Assembly: GCA_035636095.1 (NCBI GenBank)
Contig: DASPZU010000025.1
Location: 134,876 to 198,875, forward strand
DNA: 64,000 nucleotides
Direction of reading: 5' to 3'
Source: Gp7-AA10 sp035636095
GTDB taxonomy: Bacteria > Acidobacteriota > Thermoanaerobaculia > Gp7-AA8
Part shown: positions 33,931-43,201 of the stretch, piece by piece
Numbering within the stretch: the stretch's first letter is position 1
Layout of the letters: the number at the start of each line of letters is the position of its first letter
Program-made: the position numbers and the translations under genes
Notes under the pieces: generated by a model
The model's input: only the letters and a program-made list of their open reading frames with translations
The model's database searches: none
Told to the model about the DNA's origin: nothing

Positions 33931-35100
33931 CTACCCATTGCCTACCCCTCGCCATCGCGCGCGGTAACCGCGCACGTCGATGTGCGTAAAGGGTCCATGT
34001 CCGCCAGATGCGGAATAAACGCCAACTCCACCCATCAGCTCGGGATGCTTCTGTTCCACCCTTTCCACAGCCTGCTGAATGACTTGCGCATCGCGCTCGT
34101 CGACCCGATGGTCACCGTTGAGGTCGTCCATCACGCCGTTGCCGTCGTTGTCGACGAAGACATCGGAGGCATCGCCGAACATGTGCCGGCTCAGGTTCGC
34201 GCGGCCGGCGGTATTGCCGCCGTGGACGTTGTAGTTCGGCGTGCGGAAACCGCTCATGATGGTGAGACGCCGGACCGGATGCCCCATCGCCTGCAGCTCC
34301 TGGATCGTCAGCTCCAGTTTGTCGAGCAGCTTGGGATTCAGCAGGAGGTATTTCGGCCAGACATTCGGTTGATCCTTGGTCAGGAAATCGCGAAGTTTGA
34401 AATGCGCCGATACGTGCGTGTCGGCGTTTTGCGGTGTGACCTCGATGAATCCGCTCGGATTCGCGTACGCCGGCGTTTTCGGAGTTCCGCCGCGCTCGAA
34501 GGGCCAGTTGCCGAGGTAATAGAGACCGATGTGACCCTTTTGCTTTTCGGAAAACGGCACGAGCGTGATCAGACTGAAATCCTGCATCTGCCGCGTCGCC
34601 TCATTGAGTTGCACTGCCAATTTGTAAATGCCGGGATCCGCGGGCGCGATGAACTCCGACGACACCTGCCCGCCGCTTCCGCCCACCAGAACACTCTTCG
34701 TTCCCGGCGGCACCTTCGGCACGATCGGGGATCCGGGCGTACGCGTCGCGAATTCGACCTGTCCGCTCGCGCCCCGAAGCGGACTCAGAAAGGTCATCGC
34801 TGCATCGCTGATGAACGCCGCTGTCGGCGCAGTGGGCTGGGTCAGCGAGGCAGTGATCTGCTGTGTCGGGGCGGGTGGCGGGGGTGCCGGCTCGGCCCTG
34901 ACTTTTGCTTCCTGCGCTTCGCGAGCGATCTCGCGACGCACGTCAACTGCTTGTCGAATCGCGCTCACCCAGGCGGTCAAATAGAGGAGCACAACGATCA
35001 CGCCGATCCACGTGAAGATGTGCTCCTCGCGTTCGGTCAGGCCGCCGAAAATGCGACTGCCACGCCTCGGGGCCGGAAGAAGAGCTGCCTCTGACACCAC
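33931..35100 (-). CDS. Membrane-anchored M15-type (YcbK/DUF882-like) peptidase
   Basis: A 389-residue protein. One TM helix (about 30-50) is followed by a Pro-rich linker (EPAPPPPAPTQQ), a beta-sandwich region, and a C-terminal D-Ala-D-Ala carboxypeptidase-like domain. The zinc ligands are in SRHMFGDASDVFVD (His, Asp) and THIDVRG (His), with SGFRTPNYN upstream. The predicted role is peptidoglycan or peptide trimming in the periplasm. The GTG start at 35100 fits the membrane anchor. It lies downstream of the VWA gene (26-base gap) in the same minus-strand run. Confidence 0.8.
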   Translation of the reverse strand: MVSEAALLPAPRRGSRIFGGLTEREEHIFTWIGVIVVLLYLTAWVSAIRQAVDVRREIAREAQEAKVRAEPAPPPPAPTQQITASLTQPTAPTAAFISDAAMTFLSPLRGASGQVEFATRTPGSPIVPKVPPGTKSVLVGGSGGQVSSEFIAPADPGIYKLAVQLNEATRQMQDFSLITLVPFSEKQKGHIGLYYLGNWPFERGGTPKTPAYANPSGFIEVTPQNADTHVSAHFKLRDFLTKDQPNVWPKYLLLNPKLLDKLELTIQELQAMGHPVRRLTIMSGFRTPNYNVHGGNTAGRANLSRHMFGDASDVFVDNDGNGVMDDLNGDHRVDERDAQVIQQAVERVEQKHPELMGGVGVYSASGGHGPFTHIDVRGYRARWRGVGNG

Positions 35101-35126
35101 CCTTGCCGGTTCAACAAAGGTGCCCG

Positions 35127-36497
35127 CTAGGGAAAGTAACCCTTGGGGATCCGCAACTGCTGACCGGTCCTTGACGCGATCAGGAGCGAGTGCCAGGTGT
35201 CGGCAGCGGAGGCGTCGGAGTAAAAATCGAGCTGATACTGCTGGCGCAGCTCCTGCGCCAGCCGTCCGTATACGGGCGGCAGCTCGCTCTCTTTTTGGAT
35301 GATGGAATACGTCGCGCCGGTATCGCGCGCGACAGAGGCGAGCTTTCGCGCCTGAAGCTGCCCGATCCCGAATCGCATCAACTTCATCAGCATCCGGTTC
35401 TTGATGATCGGATACAACGGAACGCCGGCGTAGCGGGAGTAGTGGATCAGATGATCGAGCTTGAAGGTGCTTCCCTGATCGACTCCGTCCGTGAAAATCA
35501 CCAGCGCGCGGCGTCCCGACTGCTTCTGCAGCTCGTAGAGCATTTCAATAGCCGAGTCGTAGAGGTGTGTTTCGCCGCCGGGTTTGACGCTGTCGACCGC
35601 CCTGGCCGCGGCATTGAAATCATTGGTGAAAGGCGACAGCCAGAAAAGCGTTTGATTGAAGCCGACGACCGCGATCCGGTCGGTCGGCCGCAGCAGCGCT
35701 TGTGCGAACTGTTTGGCGGCCGCTTTCACGACCGGCATCTCCTCGATCATGCTCTCGGAGTAATCGATGAGAAGGATCACATGCAGGGGCTGATCGGAGG
35801 CCGGGACCAGCGCTTCGATTTTTCGCGGTTTGCCGTCGTCGAGGAGCGTCAATTCTTCGAGTCGCGGGGGCCGATCGCTTCCGACAACAGAAAGCGGAAC
35901 TTGCTGCAGCGTGACGTCGACGCGTTCGCTCGGATTGGTGCCGAAGAAGAGAACGTCGTTTGCCTCCTCGCCGCCAACGGTGTGCACCACGACCCGCGCG
36001 TATACCGCGTGTGGAAACTTTGACGGATCGATGGCCATCTGATACGGCGCGGTGGTTGCGGTCCCGATCTTCTCTTCGCCGATGAAAAAATCGGCGCCGG
36101 TGATCGCGAGCTCCGGTGGCTTCACAATCGCGGCCGACAACATTCCGCCGCCGCTCTGCAGGTGAACGCGAAAGGGCGGCTGGGGATCGTTGATCACCAT
36201 TTCGTCTTCGCCGGCCATGTTGTTCTGCGCGTCGTAACCGACGACGCGAATTCGCAATCGGCGGATGTAGTCGCCGACGTTGACCGGGATCACCACCGAC
36301 CTTCCCCGTGCCTCGGTGTACTTCACGCCGTTGACGTACAGCTCGACGCGCACGACGTTCTCGCCGACGCTGGCGGGGACGTACAACATGCCGTGAACCA
36401 GGCCCTCGAGTTTTTGGGTGATTTTTACCGGCTGCGCGAAAGCTGCCGCCGCGATGAAGAAAGGGATGAGGGATGAGGGATGAGGGATGAAGCGCAT
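35127..36497 (-). CDS. Secreted VWFA-related domain protein
   Basis: A 456-residue protein of the VWFA-related family frequent in Acidobacteriota. An N-terminal Ig-like region (about 30-200) precedes a VWA domain with MIDAS motif DYSES in HVILLIDYSESM, threonine in GGETHLYD and Asp in IFTDGVD. Much of the signal peptide (FIPHPSSLIPFF) is encoded by the GGGATGA tandem repeat at 36462-36490. ATG 36497 is chosen; ATG 36527 is also open but overlaps the upstream gene. It probably binds proteins at the cell surface. Confidence 0.85.
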   Translation of the reverse strand: MRFIPHPSSLIPFFIAAAAFAQPVKITQKLEGLVHGMLYVPASVGENVVRVELYVNGVKYTEARGRSVVIPVNVGDYIRRLRIRVVGYDAQNNMAGEDEMVINDPQPPFRVHLQSGGGMLSAAIVKPPELAITGADFFIGEEKIGTATTAPYQMAIDPSKFPHAVYARVVVHTVGGEEANDVLFFGTNPSERVDVTLQQVPLSVVGSDRPPRLEELTLLDDGKPRKIEALVPASDQPLHVILLIDYSESMIEEMPVVKAAAKQFAQALLRPTDRIAVVGFNQTLFWLSPFTNDFNAAARAVDSVKPGGETHLYDSAIEMLYELQKQSGRRALVIFTDGVDQGSTFKLDHLIHYSRYAGVPLYPIIKNRMLMKLMRFGIGQLQARKLASVARDTGATYSIIQKESELPPVYGRLAQELRQQYQLDFYSDASAADTWHSLLIASRTGQQLRIPKGYFP

Positions 36498-36540
36498 TAT
36501 TTTGCGAGCGGCCTTTTCAGCCCTCATCCCTCTGCCCTTT
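36462..36540. repeat. Inverted repeat, family F (tandem GGGATGA and CCCTCATCCCT)
   Basis: Four tandem GGGATGA units (36462-36490) face CCCTCATCCCTCTGCCCTTT (36521-36540). The left arm codes for the VWA signal peptide on the minus strand; the right arm codes for the last residues (KGQRDEG) and supplies the stop region of the LigD polymerase gene. Confidence 0.75.
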
Positions 36541-37473
36541 GTTGAACATCTTACGAAGGTCGAAGCGTTTCTTCCCGACCGGCACCGGTTTCCACAGATC
36601 GCCGACTTCGCGGACGCGCTCCAGCACGTTGTCGATGCGGAAGTCTTCGATCTGCACGCCCTCTTCGATTTCTTCCCATGTCACCGGCGTCGAAACGGAG
36701 GCCACCGGCGTCGGTCGAATGGAGTAGATCGATGCCAGAGTGCGTCCCCACGCGTTCTGGTTGTAGTCGACCAGCACGCGTCCGTGGGGGCGCTTCACTT
36801 TGCGATATTCGGCGGTGATGACTTCGGAATGCCGCGACTCGAGCTCCATCGCAATGGTCTTGGCCACTGCCCACACTTCTTTTTGCGTCGGACCACGCAC
36901 GATCGGAACGTACACGTGAATGCCTTTCGAACCGGTCGTCTTTGCGTAGGTCGGCATTGAAAGCCGATCGAGGATGTCGCGTACGCGCAGCGCGACCTGG
37001 CGCACCTTTTTGAAATCCGCACCGGGCCCCGGATCGAGATCGAAGTGCAGAACATCGGGGCGGTCCCAATCGTCACACTTCGCATACCACTGATTCAGAT
37101 CGATGCAGCCGAGGTTGATGACCCACATGAGCGCGGGGAGGTCCTGGATCATGGGGAAGTTGACGGGACCTTCGTTGTGCGGAATGGCGCAGATCTCGAT
37201 CCAGTCCGGCCGCGGTTCCGGCGCCCGCTTCATGTAAAAAAAATCGCCCTCGGCACCATTCGGATAGCGCTTCATCACCATGGCCCGATCGACGATGTGT
37301 GGCAACAGCCACGGCGAAATGTCGGCGTAGTACTGCAGCAGATCGCGTTTGGTCAGCTTGAGCTTTTTCCAGAAGAGCTTGCGGAGATTGGTGAGCTGCA
37401 CTTCGCGGTCGCCGAGGCGCAGGATGACGTTGTCGGTATCCTTCGGCAGCGCGAGCGATTTCACGGCCGGCAT
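36517..37473 (-). CDS. Stand-alone LigD-type polymerase (primase-like NHEJ polymerase)
   Basis: A 318-residue archaeo-eukaryotic primase-type polymerase equal to the POL domain of LigD, without ligase or phosphoesterase domains. The catalytic carboxylates are in HFDLDPGPG (Asp145, Asp147), KTTGSKGIHVYVP binds the nucleotide, and LVDYNQNAWGRT carries the late motif. It extends or fills DNA ends in non-homologous end joining. No Ku or ligase gene is in the window. It overlaps the alcohol dehydrogenase gene by 13 bases, and its last residues come from a repeat. Confidence 0.9.
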   Translation of the reverse strand: MPAVKSLALPKDTDNVILRLGDREVQLTNLRKLFWKKLKLTKRDLLQYYADISPWLLPHIVDRAMVMKRYPNGAEGDFFYMKRAPEPRPDWIEICAIPHNEGPVNFPMIQDLPALMWVINLGCIDLNQWYAKCDDWDRPDVLHFDLDPGPGADFKKVRQVALRVRDILDRLSMPTYAKTTGSKGIHVYVPIVRGPTQKEVWAVAKTIAMELESRHSEVITAEYRKVKRPHGRVLVDYNQNAWGRTLASIYSIRPTPVASVSTPVTWEEIEEGVQIEDFRIDNVLERVREVGDLWKPVPVGKKRFDLRKMFNKGQRDEG

Positions 37474-38336
37474 TGGATGAGCACTTTCAAGGCGCCCTTG
37501 CGCTGGGCGTGGCCGAAGGCCGTCAATGCATCGTCGAGCGGGTAGGTTGCCTCGATCAGATCGCGCACGTTGACTTTTTTCGCGGCCAGCAACTCGATCG
37601 CCTTGTCGAATGGTCCGCAGCGCGAGCCGACGATGGTGATCTCATCGACCACCAGCGACGACGCGTTCATGGTCAGCTCGCCGGCGTAGGTACTCTTCAT
37701 CACGATGGTGCCGCGAGGTCGAACGGCGCGACGAGCGATTTCGAAGCCTGCCGGATTGCCGCTGCACTCGATCACCACGTCGAAGTGCTTCTCCGGAATC
37801 GCCGCGCCGCGCGAGGCCACCGTCAGGTTGCATCCTGTCAGCGCCAGCGTCCGCGCGATCAACCTGCCCAGCTTTCCGTGGCCGACGACCAGCACACGAT
37901 CGTCGGACGAAATCCGAATCTGCTCCTGGACTTCCAACGCTGCCGCCAGCGGCTCGACGAAGACCGCTTCCTCGGTCTCGATCGAATCGGGAATGACGTG
38001 CAGATTTTCGACTGGCAAGGTCAGGTAGTCTGCGAACGCGCCGTTGCGATCTTTGATCCCCAGGACCGTCCGATTCTGGCAGTGCGTTGCGCGTCCGCTG
38101 CGGCAGGCTTCGCAGGCGTGACAGACGGCATTGATCTCGCCCACCACGCGCTTGCCGTTCAATTCGCCGACGAACTCGTGTCCTGGAATTCCGCGAAACG
38201 GATAGTAACCGCGTGTCAGCTCGATGTCGGTGTTGCAGATGCCCGCCAGCAGCATGCGGATCGTGGGGGCCTCGGGTTTTGGGACGTCGGTTCGGAAGGA
38301 GAGTTTCTGATTCTCGAGCCAGAGCGCGCGCATCAC
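37461..38336 (-). CDS. Zinc-dependent medium-chain alcohol dehydrogenase
   Basis: A 291-residue MDR-family dehydrogenase. It has the catalytic zinc region GICNTDIE, GHEFVGEL and the structural zinc Cys cluster CHACEACRSGRATHC. The Rossmann motif is VGHGKLGRLIA, a degenerate GxGxxG with His in place of the second residue. At 291 residues it is shorter than the usual 340, lacking part of the N-terminal strand and a loop. It overlaps the unknown 206-residue gene upstream by 4 bases (ATGA) and the LigD polymerase gene downstream by 13 bases. The substrate is unknown. Confidence 0.85.
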   Translation of the reverse strand: MMRALWLENQKLSFRTDVPKPEAPTIRMLLAGICNTDIELTRGYYPFRGIPGHEFVGELNGKRVVGEINAVCHACEACRSGRATHCQNRTVLGIKDRNGAFADYLTLPVENLHVIPDSIETEEAVFVEPLAAALEVQEQIRISSDDRVLVVGHGKLGRLIARTLALTGCNLTVASRGAAIPEKHFDVVIECSGNPAGFEIARRAVRPRGTIVMKSTYAGELTMNASSLVVDEITIVGSRCGPFDKAIELLAAKKVNVRDLIEATYPLDDALTAFGHAQRKGALKVLIQCRP

Positions 38337-38953
38337 TTGGCGGCGGCGATGTCGAGCGACGGCATCTTTCCGCTTCCGCCACCGACGCGATGGCGCGGCG
38401 CTTCGAGGGTCGTATACACCAATTCGCGATTTGCGCGCGTCGCACGCAAAAGCAGTCCGCCCCGCGACATGTCGCCGAGACCGGCGAAGGCCGCCGGAAA
38501 GCGTAAATGATTACCGAAAATTGGCCACAATATATCTACATATTTTCCGGATGCCACACTGCCGAGGAGCACGACCTCGGCGTCATGATCGAGCTTTTCG
38601 GCGAGCGTGAGGGAATCGCGCTCGAGCGGCTTGCGATAGTTCCGCTTGCGAGCGTCGACCGGCGTGCGGCTGAGGATCTTCATCCGCTCGGCAGTGATGC
38701 ACCAGTTCGGCGGCACGAGCCCGAATCCCGGCGCGATCACGAAGGTGTTCTCGAGGCCGCCGAAATGCATGGCGTAGGTGATCTTCCCGCGAAAGTACAG
38801 CGCGCTCAGGAACGCGAAGGCGATCGCAATCGGGACGCCCTCTTCGGTTCGATAGAGCTGCGCCGCGTCGGACTTTGCGCGCGGCGACAGCAACTGCCGC
38901 GCTCGCTCGCCGCTGGTATTCGCCGGTGAAAGCAGGAAGACGCGCTGGGACAT
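38333..38953 (-). CDS. Conserved-looking hypothetical protein
   Basis: A 206-residue protein I do not recognise. It opens MSQRVFLLSPANTSGERARQLL, followed by YRTEEGVPIAIAFAFLSALYFRGKITYAMHF and PGFGLVPPNWCITAE. No signal peptide or clear TM helix is seen. The segment around codons 120-150 has more A/T than its neighbours. It overlaps the alcohol dehydrogenase start by 4 bases and heads the operon that continues to the LigD polymerase, so a role in DNA handling is possible but unproven. Confidence 0.65.
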   Translation of the reverse strand: MSQRVFLLSPANTSGERARQLLSPRAKSDAAQLYRTEEGVPIAIAFAFLSALYFRGKITYAMHFGGLENTFVIAPGFGLVPPNWCITAERMKILSRTPVDARKRNYRKPLERDSLTLAEKLDHDAEVVLLGSVASGKYVDILWPIFGNHLRFPAAFAGLGDMSRGGLLLRATRANRELVYTTLEAPRHRVGGGSGKMPSLDIAAAK

Positions 38954-38984
38954 GACGTGGAAGTTAACGTAGATCGTTCATCAT

Positions 38985-39040
38985 GTCATCCCGAGCGTAC
39001 TCACCCGACCGCCCAGGTTCCTCGCTACGCTCGGAATGAC
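38985..39040. repeat. Dispersed inverted repeat, family A
   Basis: GTCATCCCGAGCGTA and CGCTACGCTCGGAATGAC are imperfect inverted arms. Same family as 12235-12296. It fills most of the gap between the 206-residue hypothetical gene and the secreted hypothetical gene. Confidence 0.75.
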
Positions 39041-39050
39041 AACGGCGCTC

Positions 39051-39881
39051 TTAACGCAGGCGGCGTAGAGCATCTTTCAGCAGCTGCCGCCCCTTTTCCT
39101 GCTCATCCTCTTTTTTGCTGCGAATCAACTCGTCGGCATGCCGCATATCGTGGACGATGCGGAAGAGCGGAAGCGAATCTGCCGGTTCGAGCTTCGCGAT
39201 CTCGTCGTCGATGATCTCGGGCGTCAGCGTGTTCCGCAGCCGCTTCAGGCTCGTGATCGTCTCGTAATTCGGATTGGCGGGATCGTCCTGGGCCACCGCT
39301 TTGAGGATATGAATCTCGACCAGCGATTCCTTGAGGTCGTTCTTAGCGGTCGCCGAGTCGAGCGAGACTTCGACGTGCTCGGCGATGGTGCCGAGGTCGA
39401 TGGTGCGAGTGGTGTCGGGATTCATCCAGTTGCTGATCGCCTCATCTTTCGCGCGTTCGCGTCCGGCGGCCGTGTACCGAACATGCACTGTGCCGACGTA
39501 AACCGGATTGTTTCCTTTGAACAGCGACCGCTTGCTCGGGACCGCGATGCGCACCGCGAAGGCGTGATTGCCGGAGGATTCGAAATTGTCCGTTCCACTT
39601 CCCTGAATGGCGCCCACGTTGTGGCCATGTTTGTCGTACTCCGGACTCCCCGACGGACGAACCCATCGCACCCAGCGGAAACCGCCGCCGGGGAGCGGCT
39701 CGCGCAACGCGTCGAGTTTCTTGTCGATGAAGTTGTCGACGTCATAGGACCCGTAGGTTCGCAACATCATCGAGCGAATCTGATACAGCGTCGCCAGTTG
39801 CGTTGCGGCGGTGCAATCGGTTGTCTCGATCGCAAATGAACACACGGGGAGCACGAAAAGAAGCGCAAACAATTTCTTCAT
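39051..39881 (-). CDS. Secreted hypothetical protein
   Basis: A 276-residue protein with a clear Sec signal peptide (MKKLFALLFVLPVCSFA). The mature part is mixed alpha/beta and ends in charged helices (RSKKEDEQEKGRQLLKDALRRLR). No conserved domain is recognised. It lies downstream of uvrA on the same strand, but the two are separated only by the uvrA stop, so co-transcription is likely. Confidence 0.7.
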   Translation of the reverse strand: MKKLFALLFVLPVCSFAIETTDCTAATQLATLYQIRSMMLRTYGSYDVDNFIDKKLDALREPLPGGGFRWVRWVRPSGSPEYDKHGHNVGAIQGSGTDNFESSGNHAFAVRIAVPSKRSLFKGNNPVYVGTVHVRYTAAGRERAKDEAISNWMNPDTTRTIDLGTIAEHVEVSLDSATAKNDLKESLVEIHILKAVAQDDPANPNYETITSLKRLRNTLTPEIIDDEIAKLEPADSLPLFRIVHDMRHADELIRSKKEDEQEKGRQLLKDALRRLR

Positions 39882-39889
39882 GCGGCTGA

Positions 39890-42775
39890 TTATGCACTTC
39901 GACCCCTCACCCCGTCCCTCTCCCCGCTTGCAGGGAGAGGGCGTAGGGTGAGGGGTGCCGCCAGCACTTTGCGCAGGAATTGTCCGGTGGGCGTCTCGAG
40001 TCGCGCGATCTGTTCCGGCGTACCAATTCCGAGAATGTAACCGCCCTCGTCGCCCCCCTCGGGGCCGAGATCGATGACGTAGTCGGCGGTCTTGACGACG
40101 TCGAGGTTGTGCTCGATCACGACGACGGTGTTGCCGCGATCGACGAGGCCGTGCATCAGATGCAGGAGCTTCGCGACGTCGTCGAAGTGCAGGCCGGTGG
40201 TCGGCTCGTCGAGGATGTAGAGCGTTCGCCCGGTGGCGCGCTTGGCGAGCTCCTTCGCCAGCTTCACGCGCTGCGCCTCGCCGCCCGACAGCGTTGTCGA
40301 GGATTGTCCGAGCTTGATGTAGCCGAGGCCGACCTCATCGAGCGTGCGAAGAATGTTCGCGATCTTCGGAACATTGCGGAAAATCTCGAGTGCCTGCTCG
40401 ACCGTCATGTCGAGGATGTCGGCGATCGACGCGCCCTTGTACGTCACCTGCAGCGTCTCGCGGTTGTAGCGCTTGCCGCCGCAAACATCGCACGTGACGT
40501 AGATGTCGGGCAGGAAGTGCATCTCGATCTTGATCTGCCCGTCGCCTTTGCAGGCCTCGCAGCGCCCCCCCTTGACGTTGAACGAAAATCGTCCCGGCCC
40601 ATAGCCGCGCATGCGCGCTTCCGGCGTCTGCGCCATCAGGTTGCGGATCTCGGTGAAGAGCTGCGTATACGTGGCGGGATTCGATCGCGGCGTGCGGCCG
40701 ATCGGCGATTGATCGATGTCGATCACCTTGTCGATCAGGTCGAGACCCTCGATGCGATCGTGGGCGCCCGGTGTCTCCGGCGAATCGTAAAAATGTCGCG
40801 AGAGAGCGTTGAAAAGGATGTCGTTGACCAGCGTCGATTTGCCCGAGCCTGACACTCCTGTGACCGAAACGAACAGGCCCAGCGGAATCGTGACGTCGAG
40901 ATTCTTCAGATTGTTCTGACGCGCGCCCCGGATCACGAGCGTGTTTTTGCTGACCGGACGGCGCATCGGCGGAATCTCGATCCGCAGGTCGCCGCGTAGA
41001 TACTTCGCAGTCAGCGAGCTCGGGAACGTCATCACCTGCTCCATGGTCCCTTCCGCGACGACTTCGCCGCCGTGCACGCCCGCGCGCGGACCGAGGTCGA
41101 TGATGTGATCGGCGGTGTGGATGGTCTCCTCATCGTGCTCGACGACGATCACGGTGTTGCCGAGGTCGCGGAGCTCCAGGAGGGATTCGATGAGCTTCCG
41201 GTTGTCTCGCTGATGCAGGCCGATCGACGGCTCGTCGAGCACATACAAAACGCCCATCAGCTTCGATCCGATCTGGGTCGCCAGTCGGATGCGCTGGCCT
41301 TCACCGCCTGAAAGAGTGGCGGCACTGCGATCGAGCGCCAGGTAGCCCACGCCGACCGCGTTCAAAAACCCGAGACGATCGCGGACTTCTTTGAGAATCT
41401 TGCCGGCGATCTGCTCTTCCCGTGGCGTGAGCGCGATGGTCTTGAAGAAACCTTCCGCGTCGCGGAGCTGCAGCTTGACGACCATGTCGATGGGCTGATT
41501 TGCGACCGTCACCGCCAGCGATTCCGGCTTCAACCGCCGGCCGCCGCACTCCGGACATTTCTTCGGCGTCATGAAGCGCTCGATCTCTTCGCGGATGTCA
41601 TCGTTGTCGGATTCGTGATAGCGGCGCTGCAGCATCGGCACCAGGCCCTCATAGGTGCCGGTGTAGCGATAGGAGCTGTCGCTGCCCTGGAATTCGAATC
41701 GAATTTTGTCTTCCGATCCGCAGAGGATGCAGTTGCGCGCTTTTTCAGGCAGCTTCTGCCACGGCGTCGTCAGCGAGAACTTGAAGTGTTTCGCCAGCGT
41801 ATGAATCTGGCGGATCCGCCAGTTCTCCGAGCCCTCTTTCCAGATCGCGATCGCCCCCTCCTCGATCGACTTGGTCGGATCGGGAACGATCTTGTTCTCG
41901 TCGATCTCGAGCAGAACGCCGAGGCCCGAGCAGCGCGGGCAGGCGCCGTAAGGGGAGTTGAATGAGAAGAGTCGCGGCGTGATCTCGCCGATGGAGACGC
42001 CGCAGTCGGGGCAGGCGTAAGACTGCGAGAGAAGCTCTTCGCGTGGGGCGCCGCCGACCCCGGCGGCGTATGAAATCTTCACCAGGCCCTTGGCGACCCG
42101 CGTCGCGGTCTCCAGCGAATCGGCGAGGCGCTGTTCGATCCCGTCCTTCACGACCAGGCGATCGATCACGATGTCGATGGAGTGCTTCTTCTGCTTGTCG
42201 AGGACGGGCGGGTTCGCCAGCTCGACCATCTCGCCGTCGACGGAGGCGCGGGTGAAGCCTTCCTTCACCATCTGCAGCATCTGCTTGCGATACTCGCCCT
42301 TCTTTCCGCGGACGTACGGCGCAAGGACCGTGAACTTCGTTCCCGCCGCAAGCGCCATCAGCTTGTCGACCATCTGCTGAATCGTCTGCGGCCGAATCTC
42401 CTGACCGCAACTGGTGCAGTGCGGCACGCCGATCGATGCGTACAGCAATCGCAGATAGTCGTAGATCTCCGTGACCGTGCCGACGGTCGATCGCGGATTG
42501 CGCGAGGTCGTCCTCTGCTCGATCGAGATGGCGGGCGAGAGTCCCTCGATCGAGTCGACGTCCGGCTTTTCCATCTGCTCCAGGAACTGCCTGGCGTACG
42601 CCGACAGCGACTCCACGTACCTTCTCTGTCCCTCGGCGAAGATCGTGTCGAAGGCCAGGGAGGACTTTCCCGAGCCGGAGACGCCTGTGATCACCACGAA
42701 CTTGTTTCGTGGAACGACCACATCAATATTCTTGAGATTGTGTTCGCGGGCGCCGCGGATGACGATGGAATCCAT
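39890..42775 (-). CDS. uvrA: Excinuclease ABC subunit A
   Basis: A 961-residue damage-recognition ATPase of nucleotide excision repair. It starts MDSIVIRGAREHNLKNIDV, with Walker A GVSGSGKSSL in the first ABC module and GVSGSGKSTL in the second. It has two zinc-finger regions (CTSC...CPDC and CEAC...CDVC), two LSGGE signatures and DEPTTGLH. The longer ORF to 42868 runs into repeat family G and is not part of the protein. The last about 20 residues (TLRPLPASGERDGVRGRSA) are encoded by repeat family D; typical UvrA proteins end shortly after the last helix. Confidence 0.95.
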   Translation of the reverse strand: MDSIVIRGAREHNLKNIDVVVPRNKFVVITGVSGSGKSSLAFDTIFAEGQRRYVESLSAYARQFLEQMEKPDVDSIEGLSPAISIEQRTTSRNPRSTVGTVTEIYDYLRLLYASIGVPHCTSCGQEIRPQTIQQMVDKLMALAAGTKFTVLAPYVRGKKGEYRKQMLQMVKEGFTRASVDGEMVELANPPVLDKQKKHSIDIVIDRLVVKDGIEQRLADSLETATRVAKGLVKISYAAGVGGAPREELLSQSYACPDCGVSIGEITPRLFSFNSPYGACPRCSGLGVLLEIDENKIVPDPTKSIEEGAIAIWKEGSENWRIRQIHTLAKHFKFSLTTPWQKLPEKARNCILCGSEDKIRFEFQGSDSSYRYTGTYEGLVPMLQRRYHESDNDDIREEIERFMTPKKCPECGGRRLKPESLAVTVANQPIDMVVKLQLRDAEGFFKTIALTPREEQIAGKILKEVRDRLGFLNAVGVGYLALDRSAATLSGGEGQRIRLATQIGSKLMGVLYVLDEPSIGLHQRDNRKLIESLLELRDLGNTVIVVEHDEETIHTADHIIDLGPRAGVHGGEVVAEGTMEQVMTFPSSLTAKYLRGDLRIEIPPMRRPVSKNTLVIRGARQNNLKNLDVTIPLGLFVSVTGVSGSGKSTLVNDILFNALSRHFYDSPETPGAHDRIEGLDLIDKVIDIDQSPIGRTPRSNPATYTQLFTEIRNLMAQTPEARMRGYGPGRFSFNVKGGRCEACKGDGQIKIEMHFLPDIYVTCDVCGGKRYNRETLQVTYKGASIADILDMTVEQALEIFRNVPKIANILRTLDEVGLGYIKLGQSSTTLSGGEAQRVKLAKELAKRATGRTLYILDEPTTGLHFDDVAKLLHLMHGLVDRGNTVVVIEHNLDVVKTADYVIDLGPEGGDEGGYILGIGTPEQIARLETPTGQFLRKVLAAPLTLRPLPASGERDGVRGRSA
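39903..39955. repeat. Inverted repeat, family D, forming the UvrA C-terminus
   Basis: CCCCTCACCCCGTCCCTCTC and GAGAGGGCGTAGGGTGAGGGG pair around CCCCGCTTGCAGGGA. Same family as 29987-30047. Confidence 0.85.
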
Positions 42776-42785
42776 TTTTCGAGTG

Positions 42786-42883
42786 ACCGGTGCCGGTGGC
42801 CGGTTGCCGGTCGTGAGCGAGATTTTAACGATGCCGAACTCGGAAGTGTTCCATCGGCCACCGTCCACCGGGCACCGGCCACC
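42786..42883. repeat. Inverted repeat, family G, between cutA and uvrA
   Basis: The left arm CCGGTGCCGGTGGCCGG and the right arm CGGCCACCGTCCACCGGG (then GCACCGGCCACC) are made of GGTGGCC-like units. It covers the uvrA upstream region, so it may influence its transcription or translation. Confidence 0.65.
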
Positions 42884-42889
42884 CTTTTT

Positions 42890-43201
42890 CTACAGGCTGG
42901 AGATCAGCCACTCGCGATAGGCGGACGACAGATCGTCCATCCGGATCACGACGAACTCGGGAACTTCGTAGGGATGAATCGCAAAGAGCGCGTCGCGGAG
43001 GTCGTCGATCTGGCTCTCAACCGTCTTGATCAGCAGCAGTTGCTCGGAATCACTTTCGATCTTGTCCTTCCAGCGATAGACGGAGTGGACTTGAGGAATG
43101 ATGTTGACGCAGGCGGCCAGCCGTTTCTCTACCAGTTGTGTCGCGATTTCTGACGGATCGAAGCTCGCGCCGACGGTCGTCAACACGACGACCGGTGTCA
43201 T
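42890..43201 (-). CDS. cutA: CutA divalent-ion tolerance protein
   Basis: A 103-residue CutA1-family protein, a ferredoxin-like trimer originally linked to copper tolerance. Blocks: VVLTTVGASFDPSEIATQLVEKRLAACVNI, SVYRWKDKIESDSE, and HPYEVPEFVVI. It starts within the last 4 bases of the exported hypothetical gene (ATGA). Length and conserved segments match the family fully. Confidence 0.92.
   Translation of the reverse strand: MTPVVVLTTVGASFDPSEIATQLVEKRLAACVNIIPQVHSVYRWKDKIESDSEQLLLIKTVESQIDDLRDALFAIHPYEVPEFVVIRMDDLSSAYREWLISSL

Noticed and set aside
42776..42868. N-terminal extension of UvrA
   Set aside because: It is translated from repeat family G; UvrA homology begins at ATG 42775.
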